In this document: piece by piece, positions 30,605 through 39,475 of the stretch
Position numbering within the stretch: position 1 is the stretch's first letter
Layout: each line of letters opens with the position of its first letter
DNA from: Paenibacillus oryzae
GTDB lineage: Bacteria > Bacillota > Bacilli > Paenibacillales > Paenibacillaceae
Assembly (NCBI RefSeq): GCF_001675045.1
Contig: NZ_LYPA01000025.1
Span: 1-64,000, forward strand
Reading direction: 5' to 3'
DNA length: 64,000 nucleotides
Made by a program: the position numbers and the translations under genes
Notes under the pieces: generated by a model
The model's input: only the letters and a program-made list of their open reading frames with translations
Database searches by the model: none
What the model was told of the DNA's origin: nothing

Positions 30605-30886
30605 ATGGATCAAAACGATTGCCAACCAGATGCTGCCGCATATGTGTACCCTGGCGCTGCCGGAAAAAGCGGGACGGCGGGCGCCAACGGAGCAAACGGG
30701 GCGAATGGAGTGAATGGAGCGAATGGAGCTAACGGAGACAACGTCTCGCCGGATTGGGGAAACGCCGATGCCTTTGCCCTTCACGTCAATGCCGATAACT
30801 GGTCAGACGGGCTGACGCATCTGCTTGAACAGGTTTTTAATGCCTTATCGGAAAGGAAGAGCAAGCAGGGCCAAAAAAAGAAATGA
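30605..30886 (+). CDS. Small collagen-like repeat protein
   Basis: A 93-residue protein of unknown function. About ten consecutive Gly-X-Y triplets, mostly GAN, run from residue 17 to 46. They are flanked by a short N-terminus with one Cys and a C-terminal segment with an amphipathic helix and a basic tail ending KKK. There is no signal peptide. The ribosome site GGAAGGAGG is very strong. It is the first gene of a three-gene plus-strand cassette inside a minus-strand block. Short collagen-like proteins of spore-formers are often spore-surface proteins; that link is inference. Confidence 0.75.
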   Translation: MDQNDCQPDAAAYVYPGAAGKSGTAGANGANGANGVNGANGANGDNVSPDWGNADAFALHVNADNWSDGLTHLLEQVFNALSERKSKQGQKKK

Positions 30887-30942
30887 ATCTCGTCAATCGC
30901 AGGACAAGCCATAAACTATATTTCTTGAGGAGTGATTGAACC

Positions 30943-31404
30943 ATGAGCAAAAAAATTAAAATTAAAACGAAAGTAAAATTTGAACAGGATAATGATCAGG
31001 TATTAAGCGGCCTCGGCGGGTTGGTCGTTGCCGGTAACGGCGGCTGGGGCGGCATTGGAGGAAGCGCATTAGGCGGTTTTGCTATCGGCGCACCCGTAAC
31101 CGGAGGAGCCGGAGGCGCGGGCGGCAACTCCACGGGCGGCAACGGAGGAAGCGGAGGCACTGCGGTTGCCGTTTCTACAGCAGTAGCGGTTGGCGCCACA
31201 GCAACAGCCAACTCGACAGGCAATCTGGCAACAGGCGGCGCTGGCGGCGCTGGCGGTGCTGGCGGCACAGCGGGCGCTGGCGGCGCTGGCGGCACAGCCA
31301 CTCATGGCAGCAACACTGGCGGCACCGCAACTGCAGGCGCTGGTGGCGCTGGCGGTGCTGGCAGCAATGCCGGAACCGCTGCCGGCGGCGCGGGAACAGC
31401 GTAA
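30943..31404 (+). CDS. Glycine-rich silk-like protein
   Basis: A 153-residue protein of unknown function. A basic N-terminus (SKKIKIKTKVKFEQ) precedes about 130 residues made almost only of Gly, Ala, Thr, Ser, Asn and Val. Two blocks of GGA-type repeats flank an Ala/Val/Thr block (TAVAVSTAVAVGATATA, about 76-92). There are no Cys residues and no signal peptide. It lies 56 bases after the collagen-like gene, has its own GAGGAG ribosome site, and shares the terminator at 31.8 kb. Composition suggests a structural or fibre-forming role, but none can be assigned. Confidence 0.72.
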   Translation: MSKKIKIKTKVKFEQDNDQVLSGLGGLVVAGNGGWGGIGGSALGGFAIGAPVTGGAGGAGGNSTGGNGGSGGTAVAVSTAVAVGATATANSTGNLATGGAGGAGGAGGTAGAGGAGGTATHGSNTGGTATAGAGGAGGAGSNAGTAAGGAGTA

Positions 31405-31433
31405 TATAGCTCATCATTTCAGGGAGGGCATCC

Positions 31434-31781
31434 ATGGAAGAGACAAATAAGCTAGCTTCCTCTCCCTCCATCTCCGAAACCAGCCATGCATCGGAGGAGT
31501 TCGCGGCAGCAAAGGCGGACTCCACCGCTTATGGCGGGCAAGGCGGTATGGGCGGGCAAGCATTGAACATTACGTATGTAGACAATTTTGCATTATTGAT
31601 GGTGCTTTATCCACTGTTGCAGCTTTTAAATGAACGAAATGACGAAAACAGCAAGGTATCCTTTTCAGCTATCGAACAGCTTTTCCAATCGGTTATGGAA
31701 GAGCAGCAAGAGCACCGAAAGGCGCTGTTAAAAGCAATCAAATCCCTTCAAAGCGGAAGTGCCTCGGATAAAAAGGGGTAA
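31434..31781 (+). CDS. Uncharacterised protein of the Gly-rich cassette
   Basis: A 115-residue protein I do not recognise. A Ser/Glu-rich N-terminus leads to a short Gly motif (YGGQGGMGGQ, about 37-46) that echoes the neighbouring Gly-rich protein. A hydrophobic segment (FALLMVLYPLLQLL) and a charged helical C-terminus with likely coiled-coil character follow. It starts 29 bases after the second cassette gene behind AGGGAGGG. The shared Gly motif and co-transcription suggest that it anchors or partners the Gly-rich protein; this is inference. Confidence 0.72.
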   Translation: MEETNKLASSPSISETSHASEEFAAAKADSTAYGGQGGMGGQALNITYVDNFALLMVLYPLLQLLNERNDENSKVSFSAIEQLFQSVMEEQQEHRKALLKAIKSLQSGSASDKKG

Positions 31782-31792
31782 GTATTCCTAAT

Positions 31793-31838
31793 AAAAAATC
31801 CGCATAAGCGCTGGATACAACGCTTGTGCGGATTTTTT
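31793..31838. terminator. Bidirectional terminator between the Gly-rich cassette and ispG
   Basis: An 18-base arm (AAAAAATCCGCATAAGCG) pairs with its partner with one G-T wobble around a 10-base loop. It is flanked by A6 and T6, so it can act for both converging transcripts. Confidence 0.9.
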
Positions 31839-31856
31839 GACATGCAACGGTTATAA

Positions 31857-32966
31857 CTATGCGTGTGCGTGTTTGTTTCGGCCTGGAATTTCTCCCGTTT
31901 CTTCAAAAACCTTAACGATCACGTCAATTTCCTTTTTCAGCTCGTTTAACAGCTCCGCTTCGGGAACTTTGCGCACCAGTTCTCCGTAACGGAACAACAT
32001 GCCTTCGCCTCGAGCACCCGCTATCCCGATATCCGCTTCCCGCGCTTCGCCCGGACCGTTAACGGCGCAGCCAAGCACGGATACTTTAATCGGCACCTTG
32101 ATTTTGGAAATGTATTCCTCCACCTCGTTTGCGATCGAAAACAAATCGATATCCAAGCGTCCGCATGTCGGGCATGATACCAGCGTTGCGGCATTTGTAA
32201 TGAGGCCAAATGTTTTTAGCAGCTCACGAGCCACCTTGATTTCTTCAACAGGGTCGGCGCTAAGGCTGATCCGAACCGTATTGCCAATGCCCATCGCCAG
32301 CAGCGCGCCAATCCCGGCAGAGCTTTTAATCGTACCGGAATGAAGCGTTCCCGCTTCCGTTATGCCAAGATGAAGCGGATATTTAATTTTTTCCGCAGCC
32401 ATGCGGTAAGCCGCTATTGCCATTGGCACATCGGAGGCTTTAAGCGACACAATTATGTCATGGAAGTCCAGCTCTTCCAAAATACCGATATGGAACAATG
32501 CGCTTTCCACCATCGCTTCTGGCGTAGGATATCCGTATTTTTCTAACAGATGGTTTTCCAGAGAGCCGGCGTTAACGCCGATTCGAATAGGAATGCCCTT
32601 TTCCTTACACGCATTGACAACTGCTTCCACCCGTTCGCGCCGGCCGATATTGCCGGGGTTGATGCGGACCTTGTCAATACCGTTTTCAATAGCGAGCAGC
32701 GCAAGTCTGTAATCAAAATGAATATCCGCAATTAGCGGAATATGAATGCGTTTTTTTATTTCCTTAATAGCGGCTGCGGCTTCTTTGTTGTTTACGGTAA
32801 CCCTTACCGCCTGGCAGCCCGCTTCCTCAAGACGAAGAATTTCAGCAACCGTAGCTTCAACATCAGCCGTTTTGGTTGTACACATGCTTTGCATTATGAC
32901 TTCATTGCTGCCGCCGATGGTTAAATCTCCGACTTTTACTGCTACCGTATCCTGGCGTAAATACAT
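31857..32966 (-). CDS. ispG: 4-hydroxy-3-methylbut-2-en-1-yl diphosphate synthase (flavodoxin type)
   Basis: A 369-residue [4Fe-4S] enzyme of the MEP isoprenoid pathway. The N-terminal TIM-barrel begins near [17 protein letters not shown]. The C-terminal cluster-binding domain has [12 protein letters not shown] and [11 protein letters not shown], which supply the three cysteines. ATG at 32966 has GGGAG nine bases upstream; a TTG two codons earlier is also open. It is oriented with clpX but separated from it by about 190 bases. Confidence 0.96.
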   Translation of the reverse strand: MYLRQDTVAVKVGDLTIGGSNEVIMQSMCTTKTADVEATVAEILRLEEAGCQAVRVTVNNKEAAAAIKEIKKRIHIPLIADIHFDYRLALLAIENGIDKVRINPGNIGRRERVEAVVNACKEKGIPIRIGVNAGSLENHLLEKYGYPTPEAMVESALFHIGILEELDFHDIIVSLKASDVPMAIAAYRMAAEKIKYPLHLGITEAGTLHSGTIKSSAGIGALLAMGIGNTVRISLSADPVEEIKVARELLKTFGLITNAATLVSCPTCGRLDIDLFSIANEVEEYISKIKVPIKVSVLGCAVNGPGEAREADIGIAGARGEGMLFRYGELVRKVPEAELLNELKKEIDVIVKVFEETGEIPGRNKHAHA

Positions 32967-33153
32967 AGGCAATCTCTCCCATAAGAGTAGCTCTGTTTTT
33001 ATCCCGAAACGTCAAATTCCACCCCATGAAATGGGCTTTCAACAGCCTTTATCACAGGGTGGACTTTAAGCTTCAGACGTGACCATAACCTCCGCCGAGC
33101 GCTTTGCCGCTTCTATCTAAGGGGCAAAGACTCGGCTGGAAGGGGATGCGTCA

Positions 33154-34410
33154 TCAGGCGCTTTCTTCTTTCTTTTTACCTTTTTTGGCTGTCAGCTCAG
33201 GCATAATTCTGTCCTGAACGGACTTTTCGGTAATGAGGCATGTGTTGACATCATCGCGCGAAGGAACCTCGTACATCACGTCCAGCATAATGCCTTCAAT
33301 GATTGCCCGCAGGCCGCGAGCGCCCGTGTTGCGCTTGATCGCCTCTTTGGCAATGGCATCAAGTGCGGCCGGCTCAAAGTCCAGCTTCACATTGTCCATC
33401 TCCAGCAGCTTCTGGTATTGCTTAACAAGCGCGTTTTTTGGTTCGGACAAAATGCGAACCAATGCCGGCTCATCAAGCGGCTCCAGAGTCGAAATAACTG
33501 GCAGACGTCCGACGAACTCCGGAATCAGACCAAATTTCAGCAAATCCTCTGGAAGAACCATGGACAGGTATTCGCCTGCTTTCAGATCCTTTTGAGTATC
33601 TCCTGTGGAATTAAAGCCAATGACCTTTTTGCCGATCCGGCGTTTGATCAATTGCTCCAGTCCGTCAAATGCGCCGCCGCAAATGAACAGGATATTTGTT
33701 GTGTCGATTTGGATAAACTCCTGATGCGGATGCTTGCGGCCGCCTTGAGGCGGAACGGATGCAACCGTACCCTCCAAAATTTTCAGCAAAGCCTGCTGCA
33801 CGCCTTCGCCCGAAACATCGCGCGTTATGGATGGATTCTCCGATTTGCGCGCCACTTTATCAATTTCGTCGATATAAATGATGCCCCGCTCTGCCTTCTC
33901 CACATCGTAGTCGGCTGCCTGAATCAGCTTAAGCAGAATGTTTTCAACATCCTCGCCTACATAGCCGGCTTCCGTGAGAGAGGTTGCATCGGCGATAGCA
34001 AAAGGAACATTCAAGATTTTGGCCATTGTTTGCGCCAACAGCGTTTTACCGGAGCCCGTTGGTCCCAAGAGAAGAATATTACTCTTCTGAAGCTCTACAT
34101 CTTCGATTTTACTGCCGGAATTGATACGTTTGTAGTGGTTGTAAACCGCTACAGACAACGATTTTTTGGCGGCTTCCTGACCGATGACATAGGAGTCCAG
34201 AATGGTGCGGATATCTTTTGGCTTAGGGATATCCTTTAAATCGAGCTCTTCCTCATTGCCCAGTTCTTCTTCCACGATTTCTGTACAAAGCTCGATACAT
34301 TCATCGCATATATAGACGCCGGGACCGGCGACAAGCTTGCGAACCTGATCCTGCGATTTGCCGCAGAACGAACATTTCAATTGGCCCTTCTCATCATTGA
34401 ATTTAAACAT
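33154..34410 (-). CDS. clpX: ATP-dependent Clp protease ATP-binding subunit ClpX
   Basis: A 418-residue AAA+ unfoldase that feeds substrates to ClpP. The N-terminal zinc-binding domain has [11 protein letters not shown] and CDECIELC. The Walker A is [18 protein letters not shown] near residues 112-129 and the Walker [13 protein letters not shown]. The ClpP-docking IGF loop is present ([10 protein letters not shown]). It follows clpP by 21 bases, so the two form one transcript. Confidence 0.97.
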   Translation of the reverse strand: MFKFNDEKGQLKCSFCGKSQDQVRKLVAGPGVYICDECIELCTEIVEEELGNEEELDLKDIPKPKDIRTILDSYVIGQEAAKKSLSVAVYNHYKRINSGSKIEDVELQKSNILLLGPTGSGKTLLAQTMAKILNVPFAIADATSLTEAGYVGEDVENILLKLIQAADYDVEKAERGIIYIDEIDKVARKSENPSITRDVSGEGVQQALLKILEGTVASVPPQGGRKHPHQEFIQIDTTNILFICGGAFDGLEQLIKRRIGKKVIGFNSTGDTQKDLKAGEYLSMVLPEDLLKFGLIPEFVGRLPVISTLEPLDEPALVRILSEPKNALVKQYQKLLEMDNVKLDFEPAALDAIAKEAIKRNTGARGLRAIIEGIMLDVMYEVPSRDDVNTCLITEKSVQDRIMPELTAKKGKKKEESA

Positions 34411-34431
34411 GCACTCACCCCTTCATTTCGC

Positions 34432-35022
34432 TTACAGCGCGGTTGGCGCCGTGATGACCTTGTCGATCAAGCCGTAATTCAGCGCTTCTTCGGCGCTCAT
34501 AAAGTAATCGCGATCGGTATCCCTATCGATTTTTTCATAAGGCTGTCCGGTGCGCTCGACGTAAATTTCATTCAGCTTTTGCTTGGTTTTCAAAATCCAA
34601 TCGGCATGGATTTTGATATCGGTCGCTTGACCGCGAACCCCGCCCAGCGGCTGATGAATCATAACCTCTGCATTAGGCAGCGCAAAGCGTTTGCCCTTGG
34701 CTCCGGCAGTTAGCAGCAGGGAGCCCATGCTTGCCGCCATCCCCATGCATATGGTGGATACCTCAGGCTTGATGTATTGCATCGTATCGAATATCGCCAT
34801 ACCGGCTGTAACCGAGCCGCCTGGCGAATTAATGTAAAGATGAATATCCTTTTCAGGATCGTCGGCCGCCAGAAACAGCAGCTGTGCAATTACGGAATTC
34901 GCAACATCATCATCAATCGCGCTTCCAAGAAAAATAATGCGATCCTTCAGCAAGCGGGAGTAGATGTCATAGGACCGCTCTCCGCGATTTGTCTGTTCGA
35001 CTACGATAGGTACCAGATTCAT
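34432..35022 (-). CDS. clpP: ATP-dependent Clp protease proteolytic subunit ClpP
   Basis: A 196-residue serine peptidase. The catalytic Ser is in [14 protein letters not shown] near residue 98, the His in MIHQPLGG near 123, and the Asp in [10 protein letters not shown] near 172. GAGG lies about ten bases before the ATG. It is placed directly upstream of clpX, an arrangement common in bacteria, whereas B. subtilis keeps clpP elsewhere. Confidence 0.97.
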   Translation of the reverse strand: MNLVPIVVEQTNRGERSYDIYSRLLKDRIIFLGSAIDDDVANSVIAQLLFLAADDPEKDIHLYINSPGGSVTAGMAIFDTMQYIKPEVSTICMGMAASMGSLLLTAGAKGKRFALPNAEVMIHQPLGGVRGQATDIKIHADWILKTKQKLNEIYVERTGQPYEKIDRDTDRDYFMSAEEALNYGLIDKVITAPTAL

Positions 35023-35064
35023 GCGACCAACCTCTTTTCATTGTGGAATTGTCTTTACTTCCTT

Positions 35065-35093
35065 ATTGTAACATGTAGCAGAACCTGTGTCAT
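35065..35093 (-). promoter_or_regulatory. Sigma-A type promoter for clpP-clpX
   Basis: On the minus strand, ATGACA (35088-35093) and TACAAT (35065-35070) are 17 bases apart, with a TGn extension before the -10. It lies 43 bases before the clpP start codon. No clear CtsR heptanucleotide tandem repeat was seen. Confidence 0.68.
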
Positions 35094-35183
35094 TTTTCCG
35101 AATACTACAGTATACGGCACATCGCGCCTGATATGTACTTCCAAGTCTGTGCCTGAGGCACAAAATCAATATGTAAGTTGGAA

Positions 35184-35211
35184 ATAAGGCACGTGCTATA
35201 ACGTGCCTTAT
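35184..35211 (-). terminator. Hairpin terminator after tig
   Basis: A perfect 11-bp stem (ATAAGGCACGT / ACGTGCCTTAT) with a 6-base loop lies 84 bases after the trigger factor stop codon. The following T tract on the minus strand is short (ATTTCC), so it may be a weak terminator or a processing structure. Confidence 0.6.
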
Positions 35212-35294
35212 CCCGGGTAATGCTTATTATAGGCCTTCGGCGCGCCGCAATGCGGTATGAAGCCGAAGAGCTACTAGCTGTATGTCGCTTTTGC

Positions 35295-36584
35295 TTAAGC
35301 AGTTTTGCTGTTTTCAAGCAGGAAATTAATCGTTTTGCGAAGCAAAACATCTTCCTTCAAGTTGGCGATATTGCCGTTTTTCTCAAAGATTTCCTTCAGC
35401 TCTTCAACAGGACGGCTGTATTGCTTGGACAGCTTTTCCAGTTCCTCGTTCAGGTCTTCTTCAGAGGCTTCAAAGCCTTCAGCCTTGGCGATAGCTTCCA
35501 GCACCAGGTTGTTGCGAACGCGTTTTTCAGCGTCGGAACGCATTTGGCCGCGAAGCACATCCTCGGATTGGCCGGAGAACTGGTAATACAGATCCAGATT
35601 CATGCCTTGCGAGCGAAGACGGTTTTCAAAGTCCTTCAGCAAGAAGTCGGTTTCGGTAACGATCATCGATTCCGGAATTTCAACCTCTGCAGCTGCAGTC
35701 GCCTTGTCAACAACGGCAACCTCGCGAGCTTGCTCGGCATCCTTTTCCTTGCGCTCTTTCAATTTTGCAGCAAGGTCTTGCTTGTATTCTTCCAGCGTGT
35801 CGAATTCGCTAACGTCTTTGGCGAATTCGTCATCCAAAGCAGGCAGGGATTTGCGCTTCAGCTCGTGAAGCTTAACTTTGAATACGGCTTGTTTGCCAGC
35901 CAGGTGCTCGGCATGGTACGTTTCAGGGAAGGTCACTTCAACATCCTTGAAGTCGCCAAGCTCCATGCCCACAACCTGCTCTTCAAAGCCAGGGATAAAG
36001 GAGCCCGACCCCAGCTCAAGCGAATAACGCTCGCTGTAGCCGCCGTCGAATTGCTCGCCGTCAACATAACCATCAAAATCGATGACGGAAATATCGCCGT
36101 TTTGCGCAGGGCCTTCCTCAACCACTGTCAATTCAGCGTGACGGGTTTGCAGGCGCTCCAGCTCGGCAGCGATTTCCTCTTCCGTTACTTCTGTTTGAAC
36201 AGCTTCGATTTCCAGACCTTTGTATTCGCCAAGCGTTACTTCCGGCTTAACGATAACTTTGGCAACAAATTTGAATGCTTCGCCTTTGGCAAATTGAGTA
36301 ACGTCGATTTCCGGACGGTCAACCGGCTCAAGGTTATGCTCCTTAACCGCTTCTGTGTAAGCTTCAGGAAGCAAAATGTCGATAGCATCCTGATACAGGC
36401 TTTCTACGCCGAAACGGGATTCAAAAATACCCCGTGGAACTTTGCCTTTGCGGAAGCCCGGTACGTTTACTTTGCTTACAACTTTCTTAAAGGCTTGATC
36501 CAAAGCGACAACCACTTTTTCAGCTTCAACCTCAACGTCGATCGAGACGAGGTTCTTGTCTATTTTTTCCCATGTTGCTTTCAT
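35295..36584 (-). CDS. tig: Trigger factor
   Basis: A 429-residue ribosome-associated chaperone and prolyl isomerase. The N-terminal ribosome-binding signature VPGFRKGKVPR is near residues 37-47. The central FKBP-type PPIase domain has NGDISVIDFDGYVDGEQFDGG, here split by naming, and the helical C-terminal domain completes it. ATG at 36584 has GAGGAAGG seven bases upstream; the frame extends 15 codons further without support. Placement upstream of clpP-clpX matches the tig-clpX linkage of many bacteria. Confidence 0.96.
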   Translation of the reverse strand: MKATWEKIDKNLVSIDVEVEAEKVVVALDQAFKKVVSKVNVPGFRKGKVPRGIFESRFGVESLYQDAIDILLPEAYTEAVKEHNLEPVDRPEIDVTQFAKGEAFKFVAKVIVKPEVTLGEYKGLEIEAVQTEVTEEEIAAELERLQTRHAELTVVEEGPAQNGDISVIDFDGYVDGEQFDGGYSERYSLELGSGSFIPGFEEQVVGMELGDFKDVEVTFPETYHAEHLAGKQAVFKVKLHELKRKSLPALDDEFAKDVSEFDTLEEYKQDLAAKLKERKEKDAEQAREVAVVDKATAAAEVEIPESMIVTETDFLLKDFENRLRSQGMNLDLYYQFSGQSEDVLRGQMRSDAEKRVRNNLVLEAIAKAEGFEASEEDLNEELEKLSKQYSRPVEELKEIFEKNGNIANLKEDVLLRKTINFLLENSKTA

Positions 36585-36671
36585 TTTATGCCTTCCTCTC
36601 CAAAATGCGCATGCATTCATGTTTTTCACGTTACATAAACCATTCTATTATAAACAAGATAGACAATCTTT

Positions 36672-37559
36672 TCAAGGCTGATGTTCATCCTCGCCGGCTT
36701 GCAGAAGCATTGCGATGCTCCTGAGCGTTCGGCAAGCCTGCTCATACCGGAATCTAAGATTGTCTGTAATGCCGTATGCTTCCCTGACGTCATCGTCGTT
36801 TGCCGAGCCATAAACCGTCAAGAGCAAGGTCAAGTGGAGCGCGGCGGCATAACAATCCACTATCTCCTCGTCTTCTCTCAGCATCCAGCGGTAAGCCGAT
36901 GTTCCGTACAGGTATTGCAGACTCTCCTTCCACAGCTCCCTTGCAAAATGAGGCAGCGTGGGATCGTCGGCTTCCACGACCATTTCGGTCCGCTCCAAAA
37001 TACGGCCAACAGGATCAGGAAAATGCTCCAGCGACAGAGGCGTGCTGCCAATGTCCAGGCTGACCTCCTCGCCCATCCTGTACAGCGTCACCGCCCCTTC
37101 GCTTCCCCGCTTGCGAAGCGCCTGCAGCGCCTTGAACTGCAGAATGGGATGCAGGTTCTCGCTTTTGAGCCAGTCAAGTATGTAAGCATCGATAGAGCTG
37201 TCCTGGATATACACGGCGCGCTCCAACGCCAATAGCTGCTGATCCAGCATAGGATGATGCTGCATAATATAAAGCACTTGCTTGATGTATTCCTCGTCCT
37301 GGGCTGGCGGCTGCAGAAGTTGCGTCCTCATTTCCTCCTCGTCCAGCTCGTCCGGGCTTGCTTCCCCGCGTGCTCCGGTTTCATCCGGAAAAGCCATCTC
37401 CAGCCATCGCAGAAGATTTTCCCACTCTTCGTAATGGCGTTTCTCCTGTCCTTGGCACTGAAGCAGAAAGGAAAGAAGCTCCTTGGCCTCCTTGTACTGC
37501 TCAGCCTCCAGCATGCGCGTCAGCCCGATCTGGTATTGATCCAGCATATTGGGAAACAA
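36672..37559 (-). CDS. YsoA-like helical repeat protein
   Basis: A protein of about 295 residues, rich in Leu, Glu and Gln, with a helical-repeat look (possible TPR-like segments around 10-55 and 85-145). It occupies the place of ysoA, upstream of tig in B. subtilis; the name rests on that and on size. The start is unclear: TTG at 37559 or ATG at 37547 are usable. The frame stays open upstream to a stop just before an ATT at 37625 that has a near-perfect GGCGGTGA ribosome site, which would give 317 residues. Confidence 0.7.
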   Translation of the reverse strand: MFPNMLDQYQIGLTRMLEAEQYKEAKELLSFLLQCQGQEKRHYEEWENLLRWLEMAFPDETGARGEASPDELDEEEMRTQLLQPPAQDEEYIKQVLYIMQHHPMLDQQLLALERAVYIQDSSIDAYILDWLKSENLHPILQFKALQALRKRGSEGAVTLYRMGEEVSLDIGSTPLSLEHFPDPVGRILERTEMVVEADDPTLPHFARELWKESLQYLYGTSAYRWMLREDEEIVDCYAAALHLTLLLTVYGSANDDDVREAYGITDNLRFRYEQACRTLRSIAMLLQAGEDEHQP

Positions 37560-37851
37560 ATAAACGTTATCCTTGTTGTCTTCGCCATTGTTTTTTGGTT
37601 CTCTCGGGTCCTGGGGAGTCGTAATGTTGTCACCGCCTTAGGTACTTCAAGTATGTAGTGGACGCAATCTTGCGATAGATTATACCATGACAGGGCATAA
37701 TAAAAAAAGTTATCTCTTTAAATACGGCTCAAACCTGAAATCAGCTGAAAAAACAAATAGCTATTGGCAATAAAATGAACCGCTAAATGCAGCCGCTCAG
37801 CCCCGAGATGTCTACATCAAAGATTCTCTCATAAATAATCCAAAATTTTGC

Positions 37852-37881
37852 TTGCCAAACCCCCTACACGCATGTTATATT
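37852..37881 (+). promoter_or_regulatory. Promoter for tRNA-Arg
   Basis: TTGCCA (37852-37857) and TATATT (37876-37881) are 18 bases apart, with a TGn extension before the -10. The tRNA starts about ten bases downstream. Confidence 0.75.
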
Positions 37882-37891
37882 ATTTTTCAGT

Positions 37892-37968
37892 GTCCCAGTA
37901 GCTCAGTCGGATAGAGCACTCGCCTTCTAAGCGAGTTGTCGGGGGTTCGAATCCCTCCTGGGACGCCA
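37892..37968 (+). tRNA. tRNA-Arg (anticodon TCT)
   Basis: A complete cloverleaf: acceptor GTCCCAG pairing with CTGGGAC, the D-loop region with AGCTCAGTCGG, anticodon stem CTCGC/GCGAG around the loop CTTCTAA, and the T arm GGGGGTTCGAATCCC.. with the invariant TTCGAAT. The discriminator is G and CCA is encoded in the DNA. The TCT anticodon reads AGA and AGG. It stands alone rather than in a tRNA cluster. Confidence 0.97.
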
Positions 37969-38002
37969 TTACGTTATATAAGAATGAACGAAATAAATAG
38001 AG

Positions 38003-38048
38003 AAATCCCCGCGAAGCTGGATCTTTCAAGGCTTTGCGGGGATTTTTT
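38003..38048 (+). terminator. Intrinsic terminator after tRNA-Arg
   Basis: The stem AAATCCCCGCGAAGC pairs with GCTTTGCGGGGATTT (one internal mismatch) around a 13-base loop and is followed by a T tract. It lies 35 bases after the tRNA. Confidence 0.85.
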
Positions 38049-38247
38049 GTGATTTGAAGCTTCTTGATTGGAGCCCTGTTTCCGCCTAAACAAATAGCCG
38101 ATGAATTGACTGCATGCCGCCAGCAGGATTAAAATGGATGGTAATTGAGCAGCTATGATGACGGTTTACTCTCGGCTGTGCAGAACCGCCGTCCGGATAA
38201 TAGATGAAGGTTCGCGTAATCAACGCCACAAGCAAAAGGAGCACGGT

Positions 38248-39459
38248 ATGAGCCGCAAAAAGGAATTCAAGATGCAAAAGGTCGACATTACGCATCTGGA
38301 GCAATACAACCAATTGCTACGATATGTTTTTCAGGTTACCAACAATGACCTCCACAAAATTGGCTGGGAGGAACGTGAAATCATTCACGCCAAATCGCCC
38401 ATCCTGGAGCAAGCTGATGTGCTCGGCTGGTTTTATGGGGACAAGCTGGTGTCGCAGGTAGCTGTCTATCCACTGCAGGTTCGAATTTTTAATGTTACCT
38501 ATGATATGGGCGGCCTAACCGCCGTGGGAACCTTTCCGGAATATTCCAGTCAAGGCTTGATGCACAAGCTGCTCTATCAGGCGCTTGCAAATATGCGGGA
38601 GAAAAAGCAGTCGATTTCCTATCTATACCCTTATTCCATTCCCTACTACCGCAGAAAAGGCTTTGAAATTATTTCGGACAAAATCGTTTTTGAGGTTAAG
38701 GACCACCAGCTGCCCAAAAACAAAAAGGTGCCGGGCGACGTTGAGAGGGTGTCGATAGAAAGCGACGATGTCAAGGCAGCGTATGAACGCTTTTCCCTTC
38801 AGACACATGGCGCTTTATTACGAGGCGATCTGGCCTGGAACGAATATTGGCGCTGGGACTCGGACGATTTGACGGCCGCCGTTTATTATAATGAAGATAG
38901 AGAGCCTGACGGCTATGTCCTCTATTGGATACAGGATGAGGTATTCCATATCAAGGACATGATTTTTGTTAATGAAGAAGCCCGCAGCGGATTATGGAAT
39001 TTCATTAGCGCGCATTTTTCTATGATTTCAAAGGTTGTAGGCAACATTCATACCGACGAGCCGCTGGCATTCTTATTGGAGGATGCAGATATTAAAGAAA
39101 CAATTTCTCCTTATTATATGGCCCGTATTGTCGATTTGGAGCAATTTATCGCGCAATATCCCTTTAAACCGGATACGGGCGAGCGCAAGTGGACCTTCCG
39201 AATGGAAGATCCGCTTCTATCCTGGAATCAAGGTACCTTTACGCTAAACATTGATCCTGATGGCAGAGGTCAGGTTACGCCTGCCACCGAAGAGACCGAC
39301 TCCAGCATCAGCATTCAAACCATGACTACAATGCTGCTGGGATACAAAAGGCCCGATTATTTGCACAAAATCGGAAGAATCGCTTGCGGACCGGAAATCG
39401 TGGATATGCTGGAGGATGCCATTGAACAGCAAACACCTTATTTCTCGGATTATTTTTGA
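38248..39459 (+). CDS. Eis-like GNAT acetyltransferase
   Basis: A 403-residue protein of the Eis family: two GNAT-like domains and a C-terminal sterol-carrier-like domain. The acetyl-CoA region GLTAVGTFPEYSSQGLMHKL lies near residues 92-111, and YLYPYSIPYYRRKGFEI near 128-144 is typical of Eis. Such enzymes acetylate amines on aminoglycosides, peptides or proteins; the substrate here is unknown. ATG at 38248 has AAAGGAG seven bases upstream; the longer frame lacks one. It is followed by hemH after 16 bases. Confidence 0.85.
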   Translation: MSRKKEFKMQKVDITHLEQYNQLLRYVFQVTNNDLHKIGWEEREIIHAKSPILEQADVLGWFYGDKLVSQVAVYPLQVRIFNVTYDMGGLTAVGTFPEYSSQGLMHKLLYQALANMREKKQSISYLYPYSIPYYRRKGFEIISDKIVFEVKDHQLPKNKKVPGDVERVSIESDDVKAAYERFSLQTHGALLRGDLAWNEYWRWDSDDLTAAVYYNEDREPDGYVLYWIQDEVFHIKDMIFVNEEARSGLWNFISAHFSMISKVVGNIHTDEPLAFLLEDADIKETISPYYMARIVDLEQFIAQYPFKPDTGERKWTFRMEDPLLSWNQGTFTLNIDPDGRGQVTPATEETDSSISIQTMTTMLLGYKRPDYLHKIGRIACGPEIVDMLEDAIEQQTPYFSDYF

Positions 39460-39475
39460 TAATGGAAGGAAAACC

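Noticed and set aside
30996..31525. Long antisense frames opposite the glycine-rich gene
   Set aside because: Gly/Ala-rich coding makes all antisense frames open. The sense strand has ribosome sites, operon spacing and the terminator.
33000..33153. Terminator after clpX
   Set aside because: A CTTTGCC/GGCAAAG stem with flanking CGAG/CTCG exists, but no T tract follows, so it was not listed.
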